64,000 bases of DNA from Candidatus Acidiferrales bacterium (GTDB lineage Bacteria; Acidobacteriota; Terriglobia; Acidiferrales; UBA7541), in the NCBI GenBank assembly GCA_035934015.1, contig DASYYH010000011.1:186001-250000 (forward strand), in the 5' to 3' direction. The notes under the pieces were generated by a model. That model had not been told where the DNA came from and searched no databases. It saw nothing but the letters and a program-made list of their open reading frames with translations. The stretch's first letter is position 1. Each line of letters opens with the position of its first letter. The position numbers and the translations under genes are program-made. Below are positions 50,697-59,897 of the stretch, in pieces.

Positions 50697-52877
50697 ATGA
50701 AGAAGTTCGTTCTGATTCTGGCAATAGCGTGCATCTCCTCCGTGGCTCAAGGAGCCACCAAGACAGAGATTGCGCGGTGGAAACGGGAGGCTAGGAACGT
50801 CACGATCATCCGCGACAACTGGGGCATCGCGCACGTCTACGGAAAAACCGATGCGGATGCCGTTTTCGGTATGGAGTACGCGCAAGCCGAAGATGATTTC
50901 AATCGCGTGGAAACCAATTACATCAACGCGATGGGCCGCATGGCGGAAACCGAAGGTGAGTCACAGATTTACTTCGACCTGCGGATGAAACTCTTCATCG
51001 ATCCCACTGCACTGAAAAAAGAGTACGCCGAAAGCCCCGCGTGGCTGAAAACACTGATGAATGCGTTTGCAGATGGGCTGAATTATTATCTGTACAAACA
51101 TCCCGAAGTGAAGCCGCGCGTCATCAAGCATTTCGAACCGTGGATGGCGCTGAGTTTTACCGAAGGCAGCATCGGCGGCGACATCGAGCGCGTGAACCTC
51201 AGTCAGCTCGCAGCTTTTTACGGGCATCGGCCCATGCCGCAGACGTCGGTCACAGGCGAAGATAACGGCGAAACGGCCGAGCCTTCGGGCTCAAACGGTG
51301 TCGCCATCGCCCCGGCGAACACCATCGATCATCACGCCCTGCTGCTCATCAATCCGCATACGACATTTTATTTTCGTTCCGAGCTGCAGATGGTGAGCGA
51401 TCAGGGCCTGGACGCATATGGCGCCGTCACCTGGGGCCAGTTTTTTATCTACCAAGGATTCAATCCGCACTGCGGCTGGATGCACACGTCGAGCGGCGTG
51501 GATGCCGTGGATGAATTTCTCGAGACGACAGAGAAAAAAGGCGATCGTTACTATTACAAATATGGCAAAGAAGAGCGGCCGGTGATAACCAAGGAAATCA
51601 GCGTCCCCTATATGACAGACCACGGGATGGCAGAGAAAAAATTCACGGTGTATTACACATTACATGGGCCGGTGATTGGCGAGCAGGACGGAAAATGGGT
51701 CGCCATCAGCCTGATGCAAGAGCCGATCACGGCGCTGATTCAGTCATACACTCGCACGAAAGCCACAAATTTCCAATCTTTCCTGCAGACCATGGAATTG
51801 CGCGCGGATTCTTCAAACAACACGATCTTTGCCGACGCCGATGGAGACATCGCTTATTACCAGGCCAACTTCATCCCACGCCGCGATAACCGCTTCGACT
51901 ATACGAAACCCGTTGACGGCAGCAATCCAGCGACCGCCTGGCACGCCCTTCTGACGCTCGATGAGACGCCGCACTTACTGAATCCGAAAAGCGGCTACGT
52001 CTACAACTCGAACGACGCGCCATGGAATGCTGCCGGGCCGGGCACGCTGAAAAAATCGGACTTCCCTGCCTACGTGGAAAAAGGCGGCGAATCCGCGCGC
52101 GGACTGCACGCCATTCGAGTTCTCAATGACAAGCATGACTTTACCCTCGACACTTTGCTTTCTTCCGTGGCATTCGATAGCTATCTGCCGTGGTTCGGAA
52201 GGACGGTGCCCGGACTGCTCAATGCGTGGGATCAGGATTCGAGTTCCGATCCGTTGAAAGCGAAGCTGGCGGATCAGATCGCGATGTTGCGTACGTGGGA
52301 TTTTCGCTGGGGTGTGGATTCGATCCCCACTTCGCTCGCCGTTTTTTGGGGCACGGACCTCATGCGCCACTTCGGCCGCGACGCGCGGGAGGCGGGGATG
52401 ACTCCGTATGACTATGTCGCGAGCAAAGCGACGCCCGGGCAGTTACTGCAATCCCTCGCCGCAGCATCAGACCGGCTGACCTCCGACTTTGGGACGTGGA
52501 AGACTCCGTGGGGAAATATCAACCGCTTTCAGCGCCTCGATGATGATATCAAGTCGCACTTCAGCGACTCGAAGCCGAGCATTCCGGTCATGTTTACCTC
52601 ATCGCTGTGGGGTTCGCTCGCCTCATTTGGCGCGCGCCCATATTCGAATACGAAGAAATGGTATGGCACGAGCGGAAACAGCTTCGTTGCCGCGGTCGAA
52701 TTTGGCAAGACTGTGCGCGCCAGAGCCGTCACGGCGGGCGGCGAGAGCGGCAATCCCGCGTCGCCGCACTTTGACGACGAAGCCGAACGCTATGCAACGG
52801 GCAATCTGAGGGAAGTTTATTTCTATCGCTCGCAACTCAAGGGGCATACAGAACGCACATACCACCCGGGGGAATAG
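50697..52877 (+). CDS. Penicillin acylase-family N-terminal-nucleophile hydrolase
   Basis: A 726-residue periplasmic enzyme with signal peptide MKKFVLILAIACISSVAQGA. The family start TIIRDNWGIAHVYGKTDADA is followed by FGMEYAQAEDDFNR. Autocatalytic cleavage is expected before Ser199 in EPSGSNGVAIAP, making Ser199 the nucleophile of the beta chain. Later motifs are LLINPHTTFYFRSELQ, VTWGQFFIYQGFNPHCGW and the Asn-containing RADSSNNTIFADADGDIAYY. Homologues cleave beta-lactam side chains, acyl-homoserine lactones or other amides; the substrate here is unknown. The residue after Ser-Asn is Gly-Val, where many members have x-Trp. The gene is convergent with the RND operon. Confidence 0.9.
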   Translation: MKKFVLILAIACISSVAQGATKTEIARWKREARNVTIIRDNWGIAHVYGKTDADAVFGMEYAQAEDDFNRVETNYINAMGRMAETEGESQIYFDLRMKLFIDPTALKKEYAESPAWLKTLMNAFADGLNYYLYKHPEVKPRVIKHFEPWMALSFTEGSIGGDIERVNLSQLAAFYGHRPMPQTSVTGEDNGETAEPSGSNGVAIAPANTIDHHALLLINPHTTFYFRSELQMVSDQGLDAYGAVTWGQFFIYQGFNPHCGWMHTSSGVDAVDEFLETTEKKGDRYYYKYGKEERPVITKEISVPYMTDHGMAEKKFTVYYTLHGPVIGEQDGKWVAISLMQEPITALIQSYTRTKATNFQSFLQTMELRADSSNNTIFADADGDIAYYQANFIPRRDNRFDYTKPVDGSNPATAWHALLTLDETPHLLNPKSGYVYNSNDAPWNAAGPGTLKKSDFPAYVEKGGESARGLHAIRVLNDKHDFTLDTLLSSVAFDSYLPWFGRTVPGLLNAWDQDSSSDPLKAKLADQIAMLRTWDFRWGVDSIPTSLAVFWGTDLMRHFGRDAREAGMTPYDYVASKATPGQLLQSLAAASDRLTSDFGTWKTPWGNINRFQRLDDDIKSHFSDSKPSIPVMFTSSLWGSLASFGARPYSNTKKWYGTSGNSFVAAVEFGKTVRARAVTAGGESGNPASPHFDDEAERYATGNLREVYFYRSQLKGHTERTYHPGE

Positions 52878-53032
52878 CGCGAAAGTTCCCGCCGAGCTTC
52901 TTGGCGCTGCTTGAACTTGAGTGCGGGGCCGTCAACCGCCGCGCATAGCAAAGCGGCTGGCAAGAGGTCCTGCCGGCTGTTCAAGTCGCTCTGCTTGACT
53001 CTTCGATCTTATCTGCGTCCGTCGCTACACAA

Positions 53033-56000
53033 TCAGACTTGCAGCACGTCGCCGTCACGCGCAACGGCACGGTAGATCACAGGATCGATAAAGACTGCAA
53101 GGCACAAACGAGAAAGAAGTCCCGCAACGATCACAATCGCAAACGGACGCTGGGTGTCAGATCCAATGCCGTGCGAAAGCGCAGCGGGCAGCAATCCCAG
53201 GCACGCCACGAGCGCCGTCATCATAATGGGCCGCAAACGCAAAAGGGCGGCCTCGCGCGTCGCCGTACGAATATCGTGACCGGCCAAGCGCAGCTTGTTG
53301 ATGAATGAATACAGAATAACCGCGGTCTCAACCGAGACGCCCATCAGCGCCAGCAAACCGAGAACGGAGGAAACGCTGAATGGCGTACCGGTAAGTTTGA
53401 GGGCGATGAGCGCGCCGACCGGCTCCGTAATCAATACACCTGCAGCGATGCCGATGGGGAATCGAAAATTGCCATAAAGCGCGAAGAGGATAAAGAAAAT
53501 CAGCAGAATCGCAAGCGGGCCGATGATATCCATCTGCTTTTTTGCTGCCACAAATTCACTGTATTCGCCGCCCCAGGCCAGCCGATAACCCGGGGGGAGC
53601 GAAACAGCCTTGTTCACCGCAGCTTGCCCGTCGTGGACCGCGCTCTCCAAATCGCGGCCTTCGATGCTGTACTGCACGCCGATATACCGTGAATTATTCT
53701 CGCGATAAATAAATGAAGCGCCGCTGCCCACTGTGATATCTGCCAGCTGGCTCAAGGGAATGAGTTGCCCCGAGGGAGTTCCGACGAGCAAGTTGCCGAT
53801 TTCGCTCGGGCTCGAACGGAACTGCGGCTCCATGCGTACGACGAGGTCGAACAATTTTTCACCCTGAATCACTTGCGTAGCGGCCTGCCCGCCAATCGCC
53901 GCTTGAATCACCGTCTCCACATCCGCGACGTTGATTCCATATCGCGCGATGCGGTTGCGGTCCACGTCGATCAGAAGGCTCGGCTGTCCCAATTCGCGCA
54001 CAACGGTGAGTTCCGTGAAACCAGTAACGTGTTCGAGAGTGCGTTTGATCTGAATGGCTTTGTCTTGGAGAACATCGAGGTCCGGCCCGTAAACTTTCAC
54101 GGCCAGAGAGCTCTTCAGTCCGGTCAAGGCTTCATCGACAGCGTCTTCCGCCGGCTGAGTGAAATTGAAAATCACACCGGGAAAAGCATGGAGCTTGTTC
54201 AGCAAGTCCTCGGTGAGCTCTTCTTTGTTCCGAATGGATGTCTGCTTCCACGCCTTGTCGCCATACGGCTTCAGCCCGACATAAAACTCATCGTTGAAAA
54301 AACCGGTCGGGTCCGTTCCGTCATCTGGACGCGCCAGCTCCGAACCGACCTGCGTGACCATCGGGTATTGCATGAGAATATGCCGGACTTGCGGCGAGAA
54401 CTTGCTGGCCTCCTCGAACGAAATCGTGTACGGCATTGTTGCGCGAATCCACAGTGCACCTTCGTCCAGGTGCGGCATGAATTCGCCGCCGATATAGGGC
54501 GCCAGAAACAGCGTGGCGCCAAAAATCAGAATAGCGGTGATTAATGTTGGAGCAGGATGATCCAAACACCAGTCCAACCGGCTCGCGTAAAATGTCTTCA
54601 TCGCCTCAAATGGGCGATTCACGTGTTCGCGTACATTTTTGAGCCAGTAAGAGCAAAGAACGGGAACAAGCGTCAGCGTCAGAAGCAAAGCGCCGAGGAG
54701 GGCGAAGGACATCGTATCTGCCATAGGATGGAACAATTTTCCGGAAGCTCCGCTCAGAGCGTAAATCGGAATGTAACCGGCGATAATGACAGCAATCGAA
54801 TAGAACACCGGCCGGTCGACATCCGCGGAGGCTGCCAGGATCACATCATTCAGTTTGTAGCTCTGTCCGGTGCGCAGGCCCAGCTCGCGATAGATGTTCT
54901 CCACCATCACGAGCGTGCCGTCGATGATGATCCCAAAGTCGATAGCGCCGATGGAAAGCAGGTTCGCGTCGACGCCTTTGGCATGCAAGCAGATGAAGGA
55001 AAAAAGCAGGGCTAAAGGAATCGTCAGCGCCACAATGACGGCCGCGCGAACGCTTACCAGAAAGAAAAGCAGCACGACAAAAACGAGCAGCATGCCGCGC
55101 AACAAATTGTTTTCAACCGTATCGATCGTCAATTTCACCAAATCGCTGCGATCGTAGAACGGATGAATCTTGACGTCCGGCGGCAGGACGTGCTGATTGA
55201 GATCGTTCGTTTCCGCCTCGACCCCTTTGAGCACGTTCTGCGTCTGCTCGTGCGTGCGCATCAAAATCACGCCTTCGACGGCGTCGTCATTGTTCATGAA
55301 CCCAAATTCGCCGAGCCGGGGCGCGTGGCCGATGACCACCTGGCCGATGTCTGCGATGCGCACCGGCACACCGTTCTGGCTGCCCACGATTGTGTCGGCG
55401 ATGTCCTTCGTGTCACGCATCAAGCCGAGTCCGCGAACGTAGTAAAACTGCCCGCCTTGAGAATAAAATCCGCCGCCGGCGTTGCCGTTGTTGTTGGCGA
55501 GTTGCTGGAGCACCTGCGGAACGCTGAGGTGATAGCCGTAAAGCTTCACGGGATCGAGCAGCACCTGGTATTGCATGACCGTGCCGCCGAATCCGGAATC
55601 GTCGGCTACACCGGGCACGGATTTATAAGCGCGCTCAATCACCCAGTCTTCATAGGTTTTCAGCTCTTGCGGCGTTCGATCGGGGCTTTCGATGACATAC
55701 CGATACACAAGATCGCTCGGGCTGGAAAGCGGTGCCATGGAAGGGCTGACGCCTGCTGGCAAGCTGACGTCGGAGATTCTTTCAAACACAACTTCGCGTG
55801 CAAAATAATCGTCTGTGCCTTCATCAAACGTCATGATGACGTCGGAAAGACCATACAGCGAGATCGAGCGCATCACGCGCATGCGCGGCACACCATTCAT
55901 CTCCACTTCGATGGGAATCGTGATCAGGCGTTCGACTTCTTCCGCCGCGTGGCCCGGCCATTGCGTGATCAGCTCGACCATGGGCGGAGAAAGGTCGGGA

Positions 56001-56116
56001 TAAGCATCGACAGGCATGCGCTGGAAAGAAATCGAGCCGGCAATGGCCAGCGCGACAACGAGCAGAAGAACCAGGAACCGCTGGCGAAGGGCGAATTGGA
56101 CTATGCGATGGATCAT
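53033..56116 (-). CDS. czcA: Heavy-metal efflux RND transporter (CzcA/CusA family)
   Basis: A 1027-residue proton-driven inner-membrane pump with 12 helices and two large periplasmic loops. Asp393, Asp399 and Glu406 in AIDFGIIIDGTLVMVENIYR match the proton-relay triad of CzcA (D402, D408, E415) with identical spacing. CusA-type copper/silver pumps have AIGAMVDAAIVMIEN there instead. This places it with divalent-cation (Co/Zn/Cd/Ni) exporters rather than Cu/Ag exporters, although the exact metal is inference. It is the last gene of the operon with the adaptor and TolC-type genes. Confidence 0.9.
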   Translation of the reverse strand: MIHRIVQFALRQRFLVLLLVVALAIAGSISFQRMPVDAYPDLSPPMVELITQWPGHAAEEVERLITIPIEVEMNGVPRMRVMRSISLYGLSDVIMTFDEGTDDYFAREVVFERISDVSLPAGVSPSMAPLSSPSDLVYRYVIESPDRTPQELKTYEDWVIERAYKSVPGVADDSGFGGTVMQYQVLLDPVKLYGYHLSVPQVLQQLANNNGNAGGGFYSQGGQFYYVRGLGLMRDTKDIADTIVGSQNGVPVRIADIGQVVIGHAPRLGEFGFMNNDDAVEGVILMRTHEQTQNVLKGVEAETNDLNQHVLPPDVKIHPFYDRSDLVKLTIDTVENNLLRGMLLVFVVLLFFLVSVRAAVIVALTIPLALLFSFICLHAKGVDANLLSIGAIDFGIIIDGTLVMVENIYRELGLRTGQSYKLNDVILAASADVDRPVFYSIAVIIAGYIPIYALSGASGKLFHPMADTMSFALLGALLLTLTLVPVLCSYWLKNVREHVNRPFEAMKTFYASRLDWCLDHPAPTLITAILIFGATLFLAPYIGGEFMPHLDEGALWIRATMPYTISFEEASKFSPQVRHILMQYPMVTQVGSELARPDDGTDPTGFFNDEFYVGLKPYGDKAWKQTSIRNKEELTEDLLNKLHAFPGVIFNFTQPAEDAVDEALTGLKSSLAVKVYGPDLDVLQDKAIQIKRTLEHVTGFTELTVVRELGQPSLLIDVDRNRIARYGINVADVETVIQAAIGGQAATQVIQGEKLFDLVVRMEPQFRSSPSEIGNLLVGTPSGQLIPLSQLADITVGSGASFIYRENNSRYIGVQYSIEGRDLESAVHDGQAAVNKAVSLPPGYRLAWGGEYSEFVAAKKQMDIIGPLAILLIFFILFALYGNFRFPIGIAAGVLITEPVGALIALKLTGTPFSVSSVLGLLALMGVSVETAVILYSFINKLRLAGHDIRTATREAALLRLRPIMMTALVACLGLLPAALSHGIGSDTQRPFAIVIVAGLLSRLCLAVFIDPVIYRAVARDGDVLQV

Positions 56117-56122
56117 CGGGCG

Positions 56123-57298
56123 TCACCCTTGCAACGAATTCTGGAATTGCAGGAAGAGGCTGCCATCCGCCACCACCTTTTCGCCTGCCGACAATCCGCT
56201 CAGAATTTCTACTTTGCCATCCTGTGTTTCACCGATCGTGACGTTGCGGCGGCCGAATTGCGTTGCGCCTACCTGCACGTAGACGAACGGCTGATTTTCG
56301 GAATTGCGCAGAACTGCGGCGACGGGCACGGTGATCGCCTTCGGCACGAACCCGGCCGTCACTGCCGCGGTCACATACATTTGGTTCTTCAGCTTTTCGC
56401 CCGGATTTTCGGTGACGATGCGCGCTTGTGACGTCCGCGTATTGGGATCGAGACCAGGTGAGATGTAGGAAATTCTGCCATGGAAGACATCGGGATATGC
56501 GTCTGTCTGAACCGCGACTTCGTCTCCCTGCCGGACAAACGCCAGCTGATTTTGATACACATTCACGAGCACCCACACATTGTTCATATCCGAGAGGACG
56601 AAACACTGCGTAGTTCCCGCCTGGAGCAATTGCCCCACAGAACAGTCGCGCTCGACAACTTCTCCGGAAACCGGCGCACGCAAAGGAATTTCGGCCGTGG
56701 CTGTGGCTGTGGCAAGAGAATCGAGGTTCGTGATGCCGAGAATCCTCAGCGCTTGTGCCGACGCGTTCATGTCGGCTTGCGCTTGCGTGCGGTTCGATTC
56801 CGCCTGGAGCAGATCTTGTTCGGCAATGGCTTGGTGCGCGTAAAGATCCTGGGCACGCTTGTAGTTCTTGTCGGCGACATTGAACGTATCGCTGGCTTTC
56901 AGGAATGCGGCACGCAATTGCGAATAATCTGGACTGGCAATTTCCAGCAACGGCTCTCCCGCGCTCACGTGCTGGCCCGGAAATACGAGCACGCGGCTGA
57001 CCGGCCCGCCGACAGCGGTGATCACTGGAGTCGTGAGGAAGCCGTTATACGAAACCTGCCCGGGGAGGCGCAGTGTGCGCGTGAGCGGCGCAGCCGTCAC
57101 GGTGACGATCTCCACATGGGACATCTGGTCCTGCGGGACGGAAAACAGCGCCGCTTCCGCGCCAGCATTTGCACCAGTAAACGACGTCATTTTCTCCGCC
57201 GACTCGTGGCTGCCCGAGCTGCATCCGCCGAAGGCCAGCGCCACCAAACTAACGACAAGGATCAAAGGATTGAGTAAACGCATCTTTTTCGTCCTCAT
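56123..57298 (-). CDS. czcB: RND efflux periplasmic adaptor lipoprotein (CzcB/CusB family)
   Basis: A 391-residue membrane-fusion protein. VVSLVALAFGGCSSGSHESA contains a lipobox, so it is probably a lipoprotein. A barrel-sandwich (lipoyl-like) domain is indicated by VSRVLVFPGQHVSAGEPLLE, then a long helical hairpin (about residues 115-185) rich in Ala and Gln. The other half of the sandwich is IPLRAPVSGEVVERDCSVGQ. A C-terminal membrane-proximal domain follows. It links the pump to the outer-membrane channel. The ATG overlaps the end of the channel gene by four bases and the stop lies six bases before the pump gene. Confidence 0.92.
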   Translation of the reverse strand: MRTKKMRLLNPLILVVSLVALAFGGCSSGSHESAEKMTSFTGANAGAEAALFSVPQDQMSHVEIVTVTAAPLTRTLRLPGQVSYNGFLTTPVITAVGGPVSRVLVFPGQHVSAGEPLLEIASPDYSQLRAAFLKASDTFNVADKNYKRAQDLYAHQAIAEQDLLQAESNRTQAQADMNASAQALRILGITNLDSLATATATAEIPLRAPVSGEVVERDCSVGQLLQAGTTQCFVLSDMNNVWVLVNVYQNQLAFVRQGDEVAVQTDAYPDVFHGRISYISPGLDPNTRTSQARIVTENPGEKLKNQMYVTAAVTAGFVPKAITVPVAAVLRNSENQPFVYVQVGATQFGRRNVTIGETQDGKVEILSGLSAGEKVVADGSLFLQFQNSLQG

Positions 57299-58566
57299 GG
57301 GAGGTTCCTCGTGCCGATTGCCTCCCGTAATTGCTCGAGGGCAAGCATGTAGGAGGCGAGTTGCTGGCGATAGGCCAGCTCCGTGTCGCGATAGCTGCGC
57401 TCTGCGTCGAGAAAATCAAGCAGGCTCGCCGCGCCGCGCTGGTACGCATACTGACTGATGGTCACCGACTGCTTGGCCTGGTCCAGGTATCCCGATTGAT
57501 AAATCTGAAGCGTTTCTTCGTTCGTCTTCACCGTTTCGTAAGCGGTTCGCACATCGGTCATCACCTGTTCGGAAGCCTCCGCTGCGGTTTCTTGTGCCTG
57601 TAGGATGGCCGCATTGGTTCGCGCGATTTCGCCCTGATTGCGGTCGAAAATAGGCAAAGGCATGCTGAAAATGGCGGAGACCGAATCGTAGCCCGTGATG
57701 TGCGTGTAGTTGAGCGTTCCGGTGATGTCCTGTTTGCCGTTGGCCTTTGCAAGCAGGTATTGGCTCTTTGCGGCTGTAATTCCCTGCTCGGCGGCGCGCA
57801 GGTCCGGCCGATCTTTGACCGCCAGCGCCTGAAGGCCTTCGAGATTTTCCGACACCTTTTGATAGTTCAGCTGGCCCGCCACGTCGTAGTCCATGGGAAC
57901 GGATTCGAAGCCGACAAGCTGGCGCAGCGCCGCGAGCGCCTGTTGCTTGCCGAGTTCCGCGGTCGTCACATCCGTTTGAAACTGCAAAAGTTGGAGCTTG
58001 ATTTTGAGCAAGTCTCCTTCGCTCATCGCTCCGGCCTTAAACTGCGCTTCACTGATGGTCACGGTCTTTTGGAAACTGTCCAGATCCTGCTGGGCAAAGC
58101 TCAGCGCTGACTCCGCGAGCAAGGCATCGGTAAATTGCGAGGCGACGTTGAAAGTCAAATTTCTTTCGTTATCGGAAACCATGGATTTGGTTTGCGCGGT
58201 GATATCCTGTGCCGCCTTCAGACGATTCTGGCGCTTCTTCCCTCGTTCGAAAAGGTAGCTAACACCGGCGTCAAATTCCGTCTGGTCGATGTTATTGGCC
58301 GTGAATTCACTGGGTCTGATGGGAAGGCCGACAACGTCCGCGCCCAGCACAGGATTGGGCCGAAGATTCGCCGTGATTTCCTCATCCTGGCTTTGGACGA
58401 TCGTCGACCGAGCCGCCTGCAGCGCATGGTTGTGCGCCAGAGCGAATTGAATTGCCTGATCGAGAGAAATCTTCACCGGCGATTCCGTCGATTGCCCCAG
58501 CGCCAGTGCCGACGCCCCCAGGAAAGCAAATAGCAGTGCCAACAAACGAGATACGTGATATTGCAT
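57295..58566 (-). CDS. czcC: TolC-family outer-membrane efflux channel (CzcC-like)
   Basis: A 423-residue outer-membrane factor with signal peptide (LLALLFAFLGASALALG). Two OEP repeats, each with a long alpha-hairpin, cover the mature protein. SLDQAIQFALAHNHALQAAR is the repeat start, and the second half ends with AYRQQLASYMLALEQLREAI. It opens the operon after the small leader gene. GGAGGAA is seven bases before the ATG. It overlaps the adaptor gene by four bases. Confidence 0.9.
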   Translation of the reverse strand: MQYHVSRLLALLFAFLGASALALGQSTESPVKISLDQAIQFALAHNHALQAARSTIVQSQDEEITANLRPNPVLGADVVGLPIRPSEFTANNIDQTEFDAGVSYLFERGKKRQNRLKAAQDITAQTKSMVSDNERNLTFNVASQFTDALLAESALSFAQQDLDSFQKTVTISEAQFKAGAMSEGDLLKIKLQLLQFQTDVTTAELGKQQALAALRQLVGFESVPMDYDVAGQLNYQKVSENLEGLQALAVKDRPDLRAAEQGITAAKSQYLLAKANGKQDITGTLNYTHITGYDSVSAIFSMPLPIFDRNQGEIARTNAAILQAQETAAEASEQVMTDVRTAYETVKTNEETLQIYQSGYLDQAKQSVTISQYAYQRGAASLLDFLDAERSYRDTELAYRQQLASYMLALEQLREAIGTRNLP

Positions 58567-58635
58567 CGCAATTCCTCCGCAGAAATGTGCGGGTAGCCGA
58601 GCGCAATGCGCTCAGTCACATTAGAGAAACGGAGA

Positions 58636-58926
58636 CTAGAGACAGGAAGGTGGAGCGCGGGTCGAAATGTGGCGAGAAAAAAGGCCCGAAATTAAGCTTG
58701 GTTCATCCGAGACTGGCTTTGATCCAGAAACCAAAAGCACCGGCGCGGATTGCGAAGTTGTTGACCGCTGGTAAGGCTGATGTCCAAGATGGCAAATCGG
58801 GCAGCTAGTCTCGGCGCTGGAAGACGCGTGATGATGCCAGACGGCGCCGGCTGTCGCGCAGAACACCAATAGCACCGCCATGAGTACCGTGAAAACAGCA
58901 ACCCGAATTCGGCTCTTATTCTTCAA
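58636..58926 (-). CDS. Small His/Cys membrane-anchored protein upstream of efflux operon
   Basis: A 96-residue protein with one N-terminal hydrophobic helix (AVFTVLMAVLLVFCATAGAV) followed by the potential metal-binding cluster WHHHASSSAETSCPICHLGH. The C-terminal half has no clear motif. It resembles the DUF2946 type of small protein found near metal transport genes. It is 69 bases upstream of the TolC-type gene in the same direction, so it likely leads the operon. The start is a TTG or a Met further in; it is not certain. Confidence 0.6.
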   Translation of the reverse strand: MKNKSRIRVAVFTVLMAVLLVFCATAGAVWHHHASSSAETSCPICHLGHQPYQRSTTSQSAPVLLVSGSKPVSDEPSLISGLFSRHISTRAPPSCL

Positions 58927-59177
58927 TTTCTCTCAATTTTGCAATTCGTTCGAGTCTAAATCAAGCCTTACGTTGCTATGTGACGCCTGAAAATCACATT
59001 CGGTTGCAATCCGATACGAAGTTTACTCTCGTTTGCCCGAGGTGGCAAACTTCCGATCGCAGATGCGTCCAGACTATAAACCGACACGGGATGGCCGTGT
59101 TGTGGCCAGATCACAGTTTTGAGATTTGTCCGTGGTGTTCGATTCCGGCCATCTGATATAACCTCCGTACCATTTCC

Positions 59178-59870
59178 ATGATCCGCACTCAAATCCGGCG
59201 AGCGCTCACTCATGCGGTCGTTGTAACGTTCGCGAGCGCCGCATTTCCCTTTGTCGCCGCGGGGCAAGCTTTGCCGATTGCCAATCGTGAAATGCTCCTG
59301 AACCCCAGGGCGCGAGCGTGGAACCAGCGCGCTCCAGAGCTGTTTCGTGTCCGCCTGGATACGAGCAGGGGCCCCGTTGTCATCGAAGTTCATCGCGATT
59401 GGGCGCCGCACGGCGCCGACCGGTTCTACAATCTCGTTCGCTTCGGCTATTATGACGACTCGCGATTCTTTCGTGTCGTCAAGGGAAAGTGGGCGCAATT
59501 CGGTATCAATGGCGATCCGGCAATCTCGGCCGTCTGGCGCGCGCAGACGATTCATGACGATCCTTGGCGCATCCCCAACGCCATCGGCACGGTCGCTTTT
59601 GCCTTTGCGGTGCCGAACGGCCGCTCGACCGAGGTATTCATCAATCTTCGCAACAATTCGAAAACAAATGACGCAGAAGGTTTCGAGCCGTTTGGCCGCG
59701 TAGTTTCCGGCCTGAACGTAGCACTCGCGCTGAATTCGGAGTATGGGGAGACATCCGGCGGCGGAATTCGCGCCGGCCATCAGGATCAGTTGTTCGCTGA
59801 AGGGAACCGCTACCTGGATCGAGAGTTTCCGCGCCTAGACCGCATTCGCCGGGCCGTCATCGTCCAATAA
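59178..59870 (+). CDS. Exported peptidyl-prolyl cis-trans isomerase, cyclophilin type
   Basis: A 230-residue protein with a signal peptide (ALTHAVVVTFASAAFPFVAA). The cyclophilin domain is VRLDTSRGPVVIEVHRDWAP with GADRFYNLVRFGYYDDSRFF and FEPFGRVVSGLNVALALN. The usual SQFFI motif is changed to STEVFIN and the catalytic Arg of FHR is FFRVVKG. It may assist folding in the periplasm. It is divergent from the efflux operon and convergent with the S9 peptidase gene. The intergenic TATAAC at 59156 could be a -10 element. Confidence 0.85.
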   Translation: MIRTQIRRALTHAVVVTFASAAFPFVAAGQALPIANREMLLNPRARAWNQRAPELFRVRLDTSRGPVVIEVHRDWAPHGADRFYNLVRFGYYDDSRFFRVVKGKWAQFGINGDPAISAVWRAQTIHDDPWRIPNAIGTVAFAFAVPNGRSTEVFINLRNNSKTNDAEGFEPFGRVVSGLNVALALNSEYGETSGGGIRAGHQDQLFAEGNRYLDREFPRLDRIRRAVIVQ

Positions 59871-59897
59871 TCTTCTGCACGCGCGATAAGGCTTGCG

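Noticed and set aside
52878-53032. Bidirectional terminator between the acylase and pump genes
   Set aside because: CTTGAAC and GTTCAAG are inverted but about 60 bases apart and no T-run follows on either strand.
55163-56431. 422-codon open frame on the plus strand
   Set aside because: Antisense to the RND pump and adaptor genes, with His/Arg-rich translation typical of shadow frames.
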